Shown here one piece after another: positions 54,196 to 63,440 of a stretch of DNA of 64,000 nt; within the stretch, counting starts at the first letter, position 1, and each line of letters starts with the position of its first letter. The notes below the pieces were generated by a model. The model did not search any database. It saw only the letters and a program-made list of their open reading frames with translations, and was not told the origin of the DNA. A program made the position numbers and the translations under genes. The DNA is from Melioribacteraceae bacterium (GTDB lineage Bacteria; Bacteroidota; Ignavibacteria; Ignavibacteriales; Melioribacteraceae), in assembly GCA_027030245.1 (NCBI GenBank), contig JALVFE010000016.1:124001-188000 (forward strand), read 5' to 3'.

Positions 54196-55434
54196 TTATC
54201 TTCTCCTGCTTCTTCCACTGCTTCTGCCACTACTTCTGCCGGAAGAACTTCCTCTCGAGGAACTTCGTGGAGTGGAGTAATTTCTCCACGAAGAACTCCT
54301 AGGAGCAGAATAGCTCCTGCTCGAAGATCGTCTGGGTGCAGAATAACTACGGGAAGAAGACCTGCTTTTAGGTTTTGAATAACTTTTGGAACTTCTACTC
54401 GATTTACTTCTCGGTTTATAACTTCGTGATTTCGAACGTGTTTTCGGTTTCGTATATCTTTTGGAGCTCGAAGATTCTTTACGTGGTTTATATTTACGTA
54501 AAGGCGACCTGAATGATTTATTTTTGACTTTATATTTTGTTTTTTTCTTATAAACCTTTTTAGGACTTTCGGTTTTTCTTTTCGGTGATTTGTATATTTC
54601 ACGCGAATTTCTTTTAGTATTTTTGTTTATATATTTTTTTGAACTTCTGTCAGCTCTTTTTTTGTCCCTTTTAATTTCTTGTTTATTTCTTTTATTAATT
54701 ACTTGATTTCTCGAATGTGATCTCCCGGAGTTTCTCAGTGTTTTTCCCGAACGGACTTCATTTCTGTTGGTTGCACGAATAGCTTTATCTTTGTTTAAAT
54801 TTCTTCCCGCAGACCTTGTGTATGCAGAACTTTTTGACGCTCTATCCACATCCAGCGTTCCGTGACGAACTCTGCTTCTAGCGTAACTTCTACCACCGGT
54901 ATTTCTTAAACTTGTGAAATAATTGGTTCTATACTTTGTTTTTCCGAAACCATAATAAACGTAAGGTCTCCAATATGGATTGTGAATTCCTGCCCACGGA
55001 TAGTAAAAGTTATAACTAATAAAAGTTGGATACCAAGGGTTCCAATACCAAGCATAGTAAGGATCGTAGAAGTAATAATCCCACTCCCACGGATCATAAA
55101 TTCCTACCGAGAAAAAGCCGCCGAAACTCGGATAATAACCGAAGTAAAATCTTCTATGGCTCGGGTAAAATCCGTAATTGTTATATTCATTTATATAAAT
55201 ATCGTAGTCCCTTACTCCGTCGTTTTCCTCTTCATCTCCGTCGTAGGCATATTCCGTTGTATCTCGATACGCATATTCTTCATATTCTTCGTTAGACGTA
55301 TCGGCATATTCTATTTTTGTTTTCTCCACACGCTCCTTATATTCCGCGTAATCGTCATCGGTTGCCAATTGCGTATAGCAACCCGAAAGCGATACGCCCA
55401 GGATCAATGCCAATATCAAACTTTTTAATTTCAT
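54196..55434 (-). CDS. Lipoprotein with acidic, Tyr/Trp-rich and Arg-Ser-rich parts
   Basis: 412 residues from the ATG at 55434, which has GGAGG 8 nt upstream; an in-frame ATG eight codons earlier is less likely. The signal ends in SLSGCY (lipobox). Residues 22-75 are acidic, with many EYA/EEY repeats. Residues 85-165 are packed with Tyr, Trp, Phe, Pro and Gly (YDPWEWDYYFYDPYYAWYW). From about 175 the chain is nearly all Arg, Lys, Ser and Pro, ending in SSGRSSGRSSGRSRRR with SRSYSAPR repeats. No known family was recognised; aromatic-rich lipoproteins of this style occur in Bacteroidota. It is first in an operon with another basic lipoprotein and a FadL-like barrel. Confidence 0.75.
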   Translation of the reverse strand: MKLKSLILALILGVSLSGCYTQLATDDDYAEYKERVEKTKIEYADTSNEEYEEYAYRDTTEYAYDGDEEENDGVRDYDIYINEYNNYGFYPSHRRFYFGYYPSFGGFFSVGIYDPWEWDYYFYDPYYAWYWNPWYPTFISYNFYYPWAGIHNPYWRPYVYYGFGKTKYRTNYFTSLRNTGGRSYARSRVRHGTLDVDRASKSSAYTRSAGRNLNKDKAIRATNRNEVRSGKTLRNSGRSHSRNQVINKRNKQEIKRDKKRADRSSKKYINKNTKRNSREIYKSPKRKTESPKKVYKKKTKYKVKNKSFRSPLRKYKPRKESSSSKRYTKPKTRSKSRSYKPRSKSSRSSKSYSKPKSRSSSRSYSAPRRSSSRSYSAPRSSSWRNYSTPRSSSRGSSSGRSSGRSSGRSRRR

Positions 55435-55530
55435 TTTTACACCTCCGCTGATTTCCAATTCTTTTTAATCAAATTGTATGCCCGGAAATAACAGCCCGTT
55501 TTCAACATTTTGGGTAATAAATCAAAAAAT

Positions 55531-55544
55531 TATTGTATACAATA
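55531..55544. promoter_or_regulatory. Perfect 14-bp palindrome upstream of the lipoprotein operon
   Basis: TATTGTATACAATA is its own complement and lies about 100 bp before the start at 55434, followed by another ACAAT half. It is a candidate operator. The rest of 55459-55648 shows no gene. Confidence 0.4.
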
Positions 55545-55648
55545 CAATATTTACTGTTCAAATTAATATACACTAACGGAATGAGCCGGGTTCCCGGCGG
55601 AAAACCCGTATTTTTGGTTGGAAAATTTGTGGCGTGATTACTCCGGAG

Positions 55649-56425
55649 TTAAAAAATACCTTTTACATATTCGACAAATATCGCGCGGTCCACGGCTTTG
55701 AATTCCTTTAATTTCTTATTTCCCAAAATGTTTCTTAAATCCATTCCGATTGTAAACCCGCTGCCAACCGACCAACGGATTCCAACATTTAGATATCCGT
55801 TGCCTTCCCCGAATGCAACGCCGCTGTTATCGTTAGATGCCAAATCGTATTCGGCAATGAGGGAAATCTGCGGACCCAATGTTTTTTCGACGCCGACCGC
55901 CAAATCTATATCTTTATCGCCGTCTTCGTTTTCGAGTGAATAATTTAAAATTCCGTGCAAACTCAAGTAACCGAAAATCTCGAAATTCTTTGCAGCAGCA
56001 ATGTAAAAACCGGGAGATTTTATTTCATAACGTTTCAAATCATCGAAATATAGACCTTTCCCTTGCGAATCGAATCCCAAAGTTATAGAAGGAACCGCAA
56101 GCTGCTCGTCAATCATTTTGAATTTAACGTTAATGCCGGGCAGTTTATACCATTGCGGATCGCCGGTACCGATTAAATTTGCCGCACCGTATGAAATTCC
56201 GAAACTGAAATTCTCGAAAACACCTACTTCAATTTTGGAAATGACAACTCCCATCGGAAGCATATCGAGCGAAACACCGACAAATCCCTTCTCCAAGATT
56301 CCTGCGGAAGGTTTATCGATTAACGTTCGGAATTCGTATTTTGCATTTGAACCTGCAGTGCCTTGAGCAAATGTAAAGCGTGCCGCTAAAGTCAGCATCA
56401 AAATTATGTATATTCCTTTTTTCAT
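55649..56425 (-). CDS. Outer-membrane beta-barrel protein (YjbH-like)
   Basis: 258 residues with signal peptide MKKGIYIILMLTLAARFTFAQ. The rest is amphipathic strands with turns such as EVGVFENFSFGISYG and GYLNVGIRWSVGSGFTIGMDLRN, the latter resembling YjbH-type barrels, and it ends in FVEYVKGIF with a terminal Phe. The small size suggests an 8- to 12-strand barrel. The function is unknown. It is 19 bp downstream of cysS on the same strand and may be co-transcribed, though no link in function is apparent. Confidence 0.65.
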   Translation of the reverse strand: MKKGIYIILMLTLAARFTFAQGTAGSNAKYEFRTLIDKPSAGILEKGFVGVSLDMLPMGVVISKIEVGVFENFSFGISYGAANLIGTGDPQWYKLPGINVKFKMIDEQLAVPSITLGFDSQGKGLYFDDLKRYEIKSPGFYIAAAKNFEIFGYLSLHGILNYSLENEDGDKDIDLAVGVEKTLGPQISLIAEYDLASNDNSGVAFGEGNGYLNVGIRWSVGSGFTIGMDLRNILGNKKLKEFKAVDRAIFVEYVKGIF

Positions 56426-56444
56426 AGTAACCGGATTTTTATTA

Positions 56445-57857
56445 TTAAACTTTCTTTTTAATTACGGTTCCGTCTTTTGTGTCTTGTAAAATATACCCGA
56501 GTTTGCCGAGCTCATCTCTGATTAAATCTGCAATTTCATAATTTTTGTTTTTCTTGGCTTCGCTTCTGATTTTTACAAATAGGTTCAGTAACTCATCGAT
56601 TTTCCCGGTAGAAGATTCCGCCGGTGTTTCATCGACTTTTACGATTCCCAACACGCCTTCGGCTGTTTTATCCATAAACCCGATAACATCCCGGTAAAAT
56701 TCCTTACTGTAATCGGTATTTTCGGAAATAAGTTTGTTTACTACTTTTATAAAATCATAAATTACCGCAACCGCTTTGGGTGTATTGAAATCGTCATCCA
56801 TGGCATTTTCGAAATCGGCATAATATTTTTTGATATCGAAATCAGGATAACCCCCCGTTTCTTTTGTTTTTTCTTCGAGTCCGGTAACCGTTTGATAAAA
56901 GTTCGTAATTTTTTCCAAACCTTTGTTAACGGAATTAAGCAATTCTTCGCTAAAATTAAGCGGGCTTGCATAATGCGTTTGACTGAATAATAATCTTATT
57001 GTTTCCGGTGGATATTTTTTTAAGATTTCCCGCGCGGTGAAAAAATTACCGAGCGATTTGGACATTTTCTCGTCGCGGATATTCAAAAATCCGAAATGTA
57101 TCCAATATTTTACAAACGGTTTTCCCGTAGCGCCTTCGCTTTGTGCAATTTCGTTTTCGTGATGCGGGAAAATCAAATCGTGTCCGCCCGCATGAATATC
57201 GAAAGTTTCGCCAAGGTGTTTCATGCTCATTGCCGAACATTCGATATGCCAACCCGGTCTTCCTTCGCCCCAAGGACTTTCCCAATGCGGTTCGGTAGGT
57301 TTGGCGCTTTTCCACAAAGCAAAATCGAGCGGGTTGTGTTTTTTTTCGTTTATTTCCACCCGCGCTCCGGATTCCAGCTCGTCGATTTTCTTTCCGCTCA
57401 GTTTACCGTATTCGTCGAATTTCAAAACATCGTAAAACACGTCTCCGTTTGTGCGATAAGCAATTCCCTTGTTTTCCAACTTTTTAATTAATTCAACTAT
57501 CTCGGTAATGTGTTCCGTCGCTTTCGGATAAACATCGGCTTTCCGCACTTTTAATTTCCCGATATCTTCAAAAAACGCTTGCGAAAACCTTTCGGCTATT
57601 TCTTTTGCGTCAACGCCTTCTTCATTGGCTTTTTTGATTATCTTATCGTCCACATCGGTTAAATTCATTACAAACTTAACTTTGAAACCTTTGTATCTTA
57701 AATAACGCTGAATTATATCCGCCATAACAAAAGAACGGGCGTTTCCGATGTGGAAATAATCGTAAACCGTGGGACCGCAAACATAAATTCCGACATTCGG
57801 CGGATTTATCGGAACGAATTCTTCTTTTTTCTTTGTAAGCGTGTTGTAAATTTTCAT
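56445..57857 (-). CDS. cysS: Cysteinyl-tRNA synthetase
   Basis: 470 residues from the ATG at 57857 (MKIYNTLTKKKEEF), which has GGGAAA upstream; an in-frame extension with ATG at 57911 is not family-like. The zinc site starts at YVCGPTVYDY, the class I HIGH motif is FHIGNARS, and the KMSKS motif is intact (DEKMSKSLGNF). WHIECSAMSMKHLGETFDIHAGGHDLIFPHHENEIAQ is the diagnostic central stretch with the other zinc ligands. It charges tRNA-Cys. Nothing unusual in length. The neighbouring kinase gene starts about 190 bp away on the opposite strand. Confidence 0.97.
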   Translation of the reverse strand: MKIYNTLTKKKEEFVPINPPNVGIYVCGPTVYDYFHIGNARSFVMADIIQRYLRYKGFKVKFVMNLTDVDDKIIKKANEEGVDAKEIAERFSQAFFEDIGKLKVRKADVYPKATEHITEIVELIKKLENKGIAYRTNGDVFYDVLKFDEYGKLSGKKIDELESGARVEINEKKHNPLDFALWKSAKPTEPHWESPWGEGRPGWHIECSAMSMKHLGETFDIHAGGHDLIFPHHENEIAQSEGATGKPFVKYWIHFGFLNIRDEKMSKSLGNFFTAREILKKYPPETIRLLFSQTHYASPLNFSEELLNSVNKGLEKITNFYQTVTGLEEKTKETGGYPDFDIKKYYADFENAMDDDFNTPKAVAVIYDFIKVVNKLISENTDYSKEFYRDVIGFMDKTAEGVLGIVKVDETPAESSTGKIDELLNLFVKIRSEAKKNKNYEIADLIRDELGKLGYILQDTKDGTVIKKKV

Positions 57858-58049
57858 CATTTTCCCGTTATTAAAACATCGAAAAATACAAAGAGGCATT
57901 ACCATTAGCAAACTTTAAGCTTATACCGTATCTCATTTAGGAAGTTTCCGAAACCGAATTTTGTAAATAAACCCCTATGCGGGAAATATTTTAAGTATCT
58001 TTTCACAGAAAAGCTTAAATTTTGTTTATTAACTAATTCGATCTGAAGC

Positions 58050-59252
58050 ATGCACGGCTCTGCGTTATCAAAAAACATAAAACTGACACTCTTATTAATC
58101 GCCTTAATTATTTCTGCGGGCACGGTAATTTATACCCAGAGTTTGGTAAAAGATTTGGAAAAACGCGAGCGGCAAGTGGTTGAACTGTTTGCTAAAGGAC
58201 TTGAATTTATTGCCCAGGCATCACCGGATAAAAGTCAGGATTTCACCTTCATTTTCGAAAACATAGTTAAAAGAATTGATTTCCCACTGATTTTAACCGA
58301 TTCGCTCGGACAAATCAATTATTACAAAGGCGGAATAGGCGTAAAAAACATCGAAATCGATTCCACTTTATCAACCGAACAAATTCAAAAATTCTTGGAA
58401 GAAAAAGTCCGGGAATTGGGGGAGTTACACGAGCCGATTCTTGTAATTATAAATAATAAAACATTAAATAAAATTTATTACGGAAATTCAGATTTAATAA
58501 ACAGATTAAAATATTACCCTTATCTGCAAATATTGTTCGCAATGTTGTTCATATTGATTGCTTACGTGAGTTTTAGTTATTTGAAGAGGACGGAGCAATC
58601 CAACATTTGGGTTGGCATGGCAAAAGAAACAGCTCATCAATTGGGAACCCCAATTTCAAGTCTTATGGGCTGGGTGGAAATTCTGCGTCTTCATTACAAA
58701 GACCCAGATAAAGTTTTGGATGTGGCAGACGAAATGGAAAACGATCTTGAAAGGTTAAACAAAATAACCAAACGTTTTTCGAAAATCGGGTCCAAGCCCG
58801 AACTTAAAAAAACTAACGTTCGTGAAATAATTGAATCTGCGGTAAAATATTATCAAAAGAGGATTCCGCAAAAAGGAATGAATGTTGAAATCAATATTCA
58901 AGGCGATGCCAAACCGGAAGCGCGGATTAATCCCGAGCTATTTGAATGGGTAATAGAAAATCTGATTAAAAATGCTTTGGATGCCATCGGCACAAGGAAC
59001 GGGAAAATTGATTTTAAAATTTCGCAAGACGAAGATGTAGTTAAAATTGAGGTAACGGATTCCGGCAAAGGAATTCACGCGAAAAAGAAAAAAGACGTTT
59101 TCCGCCCAGGATACAGCACTAAAAAAAGAGGCTGGGGACTCGGACTAAGTCTTTCCAAAAGAATAATAGAAAGTTACCACAAGGGTAAAATTTACGTTAA
59201 AAATACAACTGTGAATGTCGGGACGACATTCGAAATTATCTTGAAAAAATAA
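58050..59252 (+). CDS. Orphan sensor histidine kinase, candidate PorY-type partner of PorX
   Basis: 400 residues. Transmembrane helix 1 at 10-30, an exported domain of about 125 residues, helix 2 at 158-177, then a cytosolic kinase. The phospho-acceptor is His196 in MAKETAHQLGTPISSLMGW. The ATPase has N box NLIKNALDAI, G1 TDSGKGIHAKKKK and G2 RGWGLGLSLSKRIIESYHKG. No response regulator gene is adjacent. Architecture and H-box are like the Bacteroidota orphan kinases that include PorY, which acts with PorX on T9SS genes; porX is in this window, 51 kb away. The pairing is inference. A 16-bp palindrome and the deaminase gene follow. Confidence 0.85.
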   Translation: MHGSALSKNIKLTLLLIALIISAGTVIYTQSLVKDLEKRERQVVELFAKGLEFIAQASPDKSQDFTFIFENIVKRIDFPLILTDSLGQINYYKGGIGVKNIEIDSTLSTEQIQKFLEEKVRELGELHEPILVIINNKTLNKIYYGNSDLINRLKYYPYLQILFAMLFILIAYVSFSYLKRTEQSNIWVGMAKETAHQLGTPISSLMGWVEILRLHYKDPDKVLDVADEMENDLERLNKITKRFSKIGSKPELKKTNVREIIESAVKYYQKRIPQKGMNVEINIQGDAKPEARINPELFEWVIENLIKNALDAIGTRNGKIDFKISQDEDVVKIEVTDSGKGIHAKKKKDVFRPGYSTKKRGWGLGLSLSKRIIESYHKGKIYVKNTTVNVGTTFEIILKK

Positions 59253-59345
59253 AATCTTTCTACCGGCTTGAATTTCACGTCTGTATTTTACATAATTGTT
59301 TAGAACTCAGGACACAAAAAAGCGGACAAATTTTACAAAAGTTCG

Positions 59346-59361
59346 TTATCTTTAAAGATAA
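59346..59361. promoter_or_regulatory. Perfect 16-bp palindrome upstream of the dCMP deaminase gene
   Basis: TTATCTTTAAAGATAA is fully self-complementary and lies 29 bp before the deaminase start, where a repressor could block transcription. Not followed by a T run, so it is not a terminator. Confidence 0.4.
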
Positions 59362-59389
59362 TATTCAACCGAACAAAAACGGAGCTTTA

Positions 59390-59887
59390 ATGAGCAAAAG
59401 ACCTGCTTGGGACCAATATTTTTTGAAAGTAGCAATGTTAGTTTCCGAACGGGCAACATGTCCGCGTATGCATGTGGGTTGTGTTCTTGTTAAAGACAAA
59501 AGAATTTTGGCTACGGGATACAACGGATCGATTCCCGGCGACGACCACTGCGAAGACGTAGGATGCATGATAGAAGATAACCATTGCATACGAACCATTC
59601 ATGCCGAGATGAATGCATTGCTTCAGTGTGCAATTCATGGTGTAAGCACCAAAGGCGCAACTGCTTACGTTACAAATATGCCGTGCACAAACTGTGCGAA
59701 AGCCTTAATCGGTGCGGGAATTAAGGAAATTGTTATTTTTTCGGATTATCATAACACTCAAGCGGATTATTTTTTAGACAGAGCCGGAGTGAAGGTTCGC
59801 AGATTACCGATGCCTGAAAAGGATATAAATTACGATTTGGACAGTTACACTTCCGCAGTAAAAATAGAACATAAAACGGACGAATAA
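59390..59887 (+). CDS. dCMP deaminase (ComEB-like)
   Basis: 165 residues. The zinc site is complete: HAE at 71-73 and PCTNC with Cys99 and Cys102. CPRMHVGCVLVKDKRILATGYNGSIPGDDHC is the dCMP-deaminase type opening, with extra His and Cys residues for the second metal site. It converts dCMP to dUMP, the precursor for thymidylate. A GGAG site lies shortly before the start. The stop is directly followed by the ppk ATG with no gap, so the two are cotranslated. Confidence 0.9.
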   Translation: MSKRPAWDQYFLKVAMLVSERATCPRMHVGCVLVKDKRILATGYNGSIPGDDHCEDVGCMIEDNHCIRTIHAEMNALLQCAIHGVSTKGATAYVTNMPCTNCAKALIGAGIKEIVIFSDYHNTQADYFLDRAGVKVRRLPMPEKDINYDLDSYTSAVKIEHKTDE

Positions 59888-62026
59888 ATGCTTAAACGGG
59901 CAACGCTTTCCAAATACTTTAAGCCGGAAAACTTTTTTAACCGGGAATTGAGCTGGCTGGAATTCAACCGCAGAGTTTTGGATGAAGCATTATCTCCCGA
60001 TTTGCCTTTGCTCGACAGGGTTAAATTTATTTCCATTTTCTTTTCGAACTTAGATGAATTTTACATGATTCGCGTTGCCGGAATTAAGGAACAGTTACGT
60101 GCAAAAATTATCGAACCGAAAATAGACGGACTTACGCCTTACGAAGAACTCCGCTTGATTGAGAAAGAAGTAAAAGAAATGATGGATTTGGTTTATGATT
60201 TTTGGCATAAAACCATAGTTCCCCAGTTACACGAAAACAATATCAAACTGGTCAAGATGAACGATTTAACCGAAGAGGAAAAAGTTCATCTGAACAAATA
60301 TTTTAAGAAAGAAATTTATCCGGTGCTTACCCCCCTAGCGTTCGATCCCGGCAGACCTTTCCCGTATATTTCCAATTTGAGTTTAAGTTTTGCGATATTG
60401 GTAAAGAAACCAAGCGGCGAGAAAAGCTTTGCCAGGGTTAAAATTCCGAGTATTCTTCCGCGATTGCTGCGCATCGAGAAAATCATCAATCCCAAATTGG
60501 ATAAAGACAACGGTAAATTCTGCGCTAAATTTGTTTGGTTGGACGATTTAATTAAAAGCAACCTTTCGCGGTTATTCCCCGGTGTGGAAATTTTACAAGC
60601 CCATCAATTCCGGATCACGCGCGATACCGATTTGGAAATTCAAGAAGACGAAGCCGACGATTTGCTCGAGATAATCGAAGAAAATATTAAACGCCGCAGA
60701 TTCGGCTCGGTTGTTAGATTGGAAGTTGAAAAAGACATGCCGCAGTTTATGATTAAAACTTTAACGGAAAATCTCGAGATCAAAGCGACGGACGTTCATG
60801 TTTTGGAAGGACCGCTAGGCTTGAGCGATGTAATGAGTTTATATTCGCTACCCCTTCATCACCTTAAAGAAAAACCTTTTCACCCGTTTAATCAAAATTT
60901 ATTCAAAGAAGAAGAAGGCGTTTTTCCGCTTATCGCAAAAAACGATATTCTGCTTCATCATCCTTATGATTCATTTGCACCCGTAATCGATTTTATTAAA
61001 GAAGCATCGCGCGATCCAAATGTTCTTGCAATCAAACAAACTTTATACCGCGTTGGACCCAATTCGCCAATTGTTAAATATTTAATTGAAGCGGCAGAAA
61101 GAAAAAAACAAGTGGCAGTGCTCGTTGAACTTAAGGCAAGGTTCGATGAGGAGAATAATATTTTTTGGGCCCGCGAACTCGAAAAAGCCGGGGTTCATGT
61201 AGTTTACGGTCTTGTTGGATTGAAAACCCATGCTAAAATGACTTTGGTCGTCCGGAAAGAATCCAACAGCGTAAAGAGATATGTTCATTTGAGCACCGGA
61301 AACTATAACGCATCAACCGCAAAGCTTTATACGGACATCGGATTATTCACGGCGAATAAGAAAATCTGCGCCGATGTTTCGGAAATATTCAATTACCTTA
61401 CCGGTTACTCCGAACAAAAGGAATTCAGGAAATTATTTGTTTCGCCAATCAACACACGTTCTAAATTTATTTCCCTTATCGAACGTGAAATTAAAAACAA
61501 CAAGAAATATGGTAACGGAAGGCTAATCTTTAAATTCAATTCCCTTGTTGATCCGGATTTAATCGCCGCTCTTTACGAAGCATCGAACCAAGGAGTAAAA
61601 ATCGATTTGATAGTAAGAGGAATAAGCTGCCTGATACCCCTTAAACCCGGATTGAGCGAAAATATTAAAGTTAAAAGTATTGTAGGAAGATTTTTAGAGC
61701 ACAGCAGAATTTTCTATTTCTATAATAACGGAAAAGAAGATGTGTATTTGAGCAGCGCCGATTTAATGCAAAGAAATCTTGACAGACGAATAGAAGTTAC
61801 ATTCCCGATTGAAGATAAAAAAATTAAAGATGTTGTTGTAAATTATATTTTGAAGTATACTTTGAACGATAATTTGAAATCGAGGATATTGTTACCGAAC
61901 GGTAATTATGTTTTGGACCACCCGGTTTACATTGAACCGAAAATTTCCGTGCAAGAATGGTTGATGAAACATAATCTGCATTCCGAAGAGAAAAAGATAA
62001 TTCAAAAAACATACAAAGAAGTTTAA
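59888..62026 (+). CDS. ppk1: Polyphosphate kinase 1
   Basis: 712 residues, normal for PPK1. The N domain begins FFNRELSWLEFNRRVLDEA, the head and tail domains carry LYRVGPNSPIVKYLIEAAE and LVELKARFDEENN, the autophosphorylated histidine is in YVHLSTGNYNAST, and the second conserved histidine in FLEHSRIFYF. It makes long polyphosphate chains from ATP, a phosphate and energy store. It starts immediately after the dCMP deaminase stop. The end is one base away from the convergent feoB gene, so there is no room for a terminator between them. Confidence 0.97.
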   Translation: MLKRATLSKYFKPENFFNRELSWLEFNRRVLDEALSPDLPLLDRVKFISIFFSNLDEFYMIRVAGIKEQLRAKIIEPKIDGLTPYEELRLIEKEVKEMMDLVYDFWHKTIVPQLHENNIKLVKMNDLTEEEKVHLNKYFKKEIYPVLTPLAFDPGRPFPYISNLSLSFAILVKKPSGEKSFARVKIPSILPRLLRIEKIINPKLDKDNGKFCAKFVWLDDLIKSNLSRLFPGVEILQAHQFRITRDTDLEIQEDEADDLLEIIEENIKRRRFGSVVRLEVEKDMPQFMIKTLTENLEIKATDVHVLEGPLGLSDVMSLYSLPLHHLKEKPFHPFNQNLFKEEEGVFPLIAKNDILLHHPYDSFAPVIDFIKEASRDPNVLAIKQTLYRVGPNSPIVKYLIEAAERKKQVAVLVELKARFDEENNIFWARELEKAGVHVVYGLVGLKTHAKMTLVVRKESNSVKRYVHLSTGNYNASTAKLYTDIGLFTANKKICADVSEIFNYLTGYSEQKEFRKLFVSPINTRSKFISLIEREIKNNKKYGNGRLIFKFNSLVDPDLIAALYEASNQGVKIDLIVRGISCLIPLKPGLSENIKVKSIVGRFLEHSRIFYFYNNGKEDVYLSSADLMQRNLDRRIEVTFPIEDKKIKDVVVNYILKYTLNDNLKSRILLPNGNYVLDHPVYIEPKISVQEWLMKHNLHSEEKKIIQKTYKEV

Positions 62027-62027
62027 C

Positions 62028-63440
62028 CTAAAGTAATAACCACAACTGAGTTACCAAAAAGCAAACCGTAAACCCCATTGCTATGGGTAACAATGCCGAA
62101 ATTACAGTCCACTTTAAACTTCCGGTTTCTTTGTAGATTGTAAACAAAGTTGTTGAACACGGATTATGCAAAAGGCTGAAAAGCATAAGATTAATACCCG
62201 TAAGCACAGTCCATCCCCCGGCTTCCAGAATTTGTTTTGTTACTTCCATTGAACCGGTTTCGAACATAACTCCGGCTTGAGCACCGCTTATTTGCAACCC
62301 GAAATGTGTAACGGTCAACATTAAAATCGTAGGTATAACAATTTCGTTTGCGGGTATGGCAACAACATAAGCAAGAAGAATTATTCCGTTAAGTCCTACG
62401 AGCATAGCGAAAGGGTCGGTATAGTTAATAAAATAATCCGCCAGACTAACGCCTTCAATAGTAATGTTGGATATCGACCAGATTACCAAACCCGCGGGGA
62501 AAGCAAAAACCACGGCACGCCACAATACAATTAACGTCCTATCGATAAACGATGTGTAAAGCGTTTGCAATATTCTGGGCGGTCTGTAAGGAGGAAGTTC
62601 CAAATTGAACGTCGAGGCTTCGCCTTTTAAGATAGTTTTGGAAAGGAACCACGATGTAACAAGACTGAAAACAATTCCCAAAACCGCAATGCCCACAACC
62701 GCCCCGGCAGATACCAATCCAGCCAAATGCGCCGGGACTAAACTTCCTATAAAAATTGTGGCAATTAAAATTTGAGTGGGCCACCTTCCGTTGCACAATG
62801 AAAAATTATTCGTAATTATTGCGATTAACCTTTCGCGCGGACTATCGATTATTCTGGTAGCAACAACACCGGCGGCATTACATCCGAATCCCATGCTCAT
62901 TGTTAACGCTTGCTTACCGTGAGCTCCCACTTTCCGGAATAAACTGTCCATGTTAAAAGCCACGCGCGGTAAATATCCGAAATCTTCCAACAAAGTAAAA
63001 AGCGGGAAAAATATTGCCATCGGCGGAAGCATCACGGAAATGACCCAAGCCATTGCCAAATAACCACCGTCTACAACCAAACCGGTTATCCAGCCGGGAA
63101 TATTAAGAGAAATAAAAGCAGATTTAAGAAAGCCGTAAAGATCGCCGACTAATAAACCGGAGAGAAGTTCGGACGGATAATTTGCCCCTTGCACGGTAAT
63201 CCAAAAAACCAGAGCCAACAGTATAAACATTATGGGAAAACCCGTCCATTTATTTGTAACGATTTTATCGATTTTCCGGTCGAGTGAAAAGGCAAATTCC
63301 CCGCCTTTTTTCCGGACGGTTTTCTTAACTATTTCCGATGCTTCCTTATACAACGATTCCATCAACGAATCGTGAAAATTTCCGCCCACTTCCCAGCGTA
63401 ATCTGTTTGCAAGTGCAATTATTTCGTCGCGTTCGGTCAT
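62028..63440 (-). CDS. feoB: FeoB permease part (split FeoB, C-terminal gene)
   Basis: 470 residues holding only the membrane part of FeoB: an N-terminal helical linker, then the first membrane helix after [22 protein letters not shown], the GATE (nucleoside-recognition) domains with [22 protein letters not shown] and the [14 protein letters not shown] motif, and [25 protein letters not shown] in the second half. It moves Fe(II) across the inner membrane. The G domain is encoded by the separate gene at 63437-64000; the start ATG overlaps that stop as ATGA. Usual FeoB is one chain of about 700 residues, so this is a split form. Neither half looks decayed. Confidence 0.9.
   Translation of the reverse strand: MTERDEIIALANRLRWEVGGNFHDSLMESLYKEASEIVKKTVRKKGGEFAFSLDRKIDKIVTNKWTGFPIMFILLALVFWITVQGANYPSELLSGLLVGDLYGFLKSAFISLNIPGWITGLVVDGGYLAMAWVISVMLPPMAIFFPLFTLLEDFGYLPRVAFNMDSLFRKVGAHGKQALTMSMGFGCNAAGVVATRIIDSPRERLIAIITNNFSLCNGRWPTQILIATIFIGSLVPAHLAGLVSAGAVVGIAVLGIVFSLVTSWFLSKTILKGEASTFNLELPPYRPPRILQTLYTSFIDRTLIVLWRAVVFAFPAGLVIWSISNITIEGVSLADYFINYTDPFAMLVGLNGIILLAYVVAIPANEIVIPTILMLTVTHFGLQISGAQAGVMFETGSMEVTKQILEAGGWTVLTGINLMLFSLLHNPCSTTLFTIYKETGSLKWTVISALLPIAMGFTVCFLVTQLWLLL

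Noticed and set aside
54186-54602. 138-residue minus-strand open frame inside the large lipoprotein gene
   Set aside because: It lies fully inside the lipoprotein coding region in another frame; its odd composition comes from the Arg/Ser repeat codons. The lipoprotein has signal, lipobox and RBS.
57905-58123. 72-residue minus-strand frame overlapping the start of the histidine kinase gene
   Set aside because: It covers the kinase signal helix region on the opposite strand, has no RBS or recognisable protein features, and the kinase frame is well supported.
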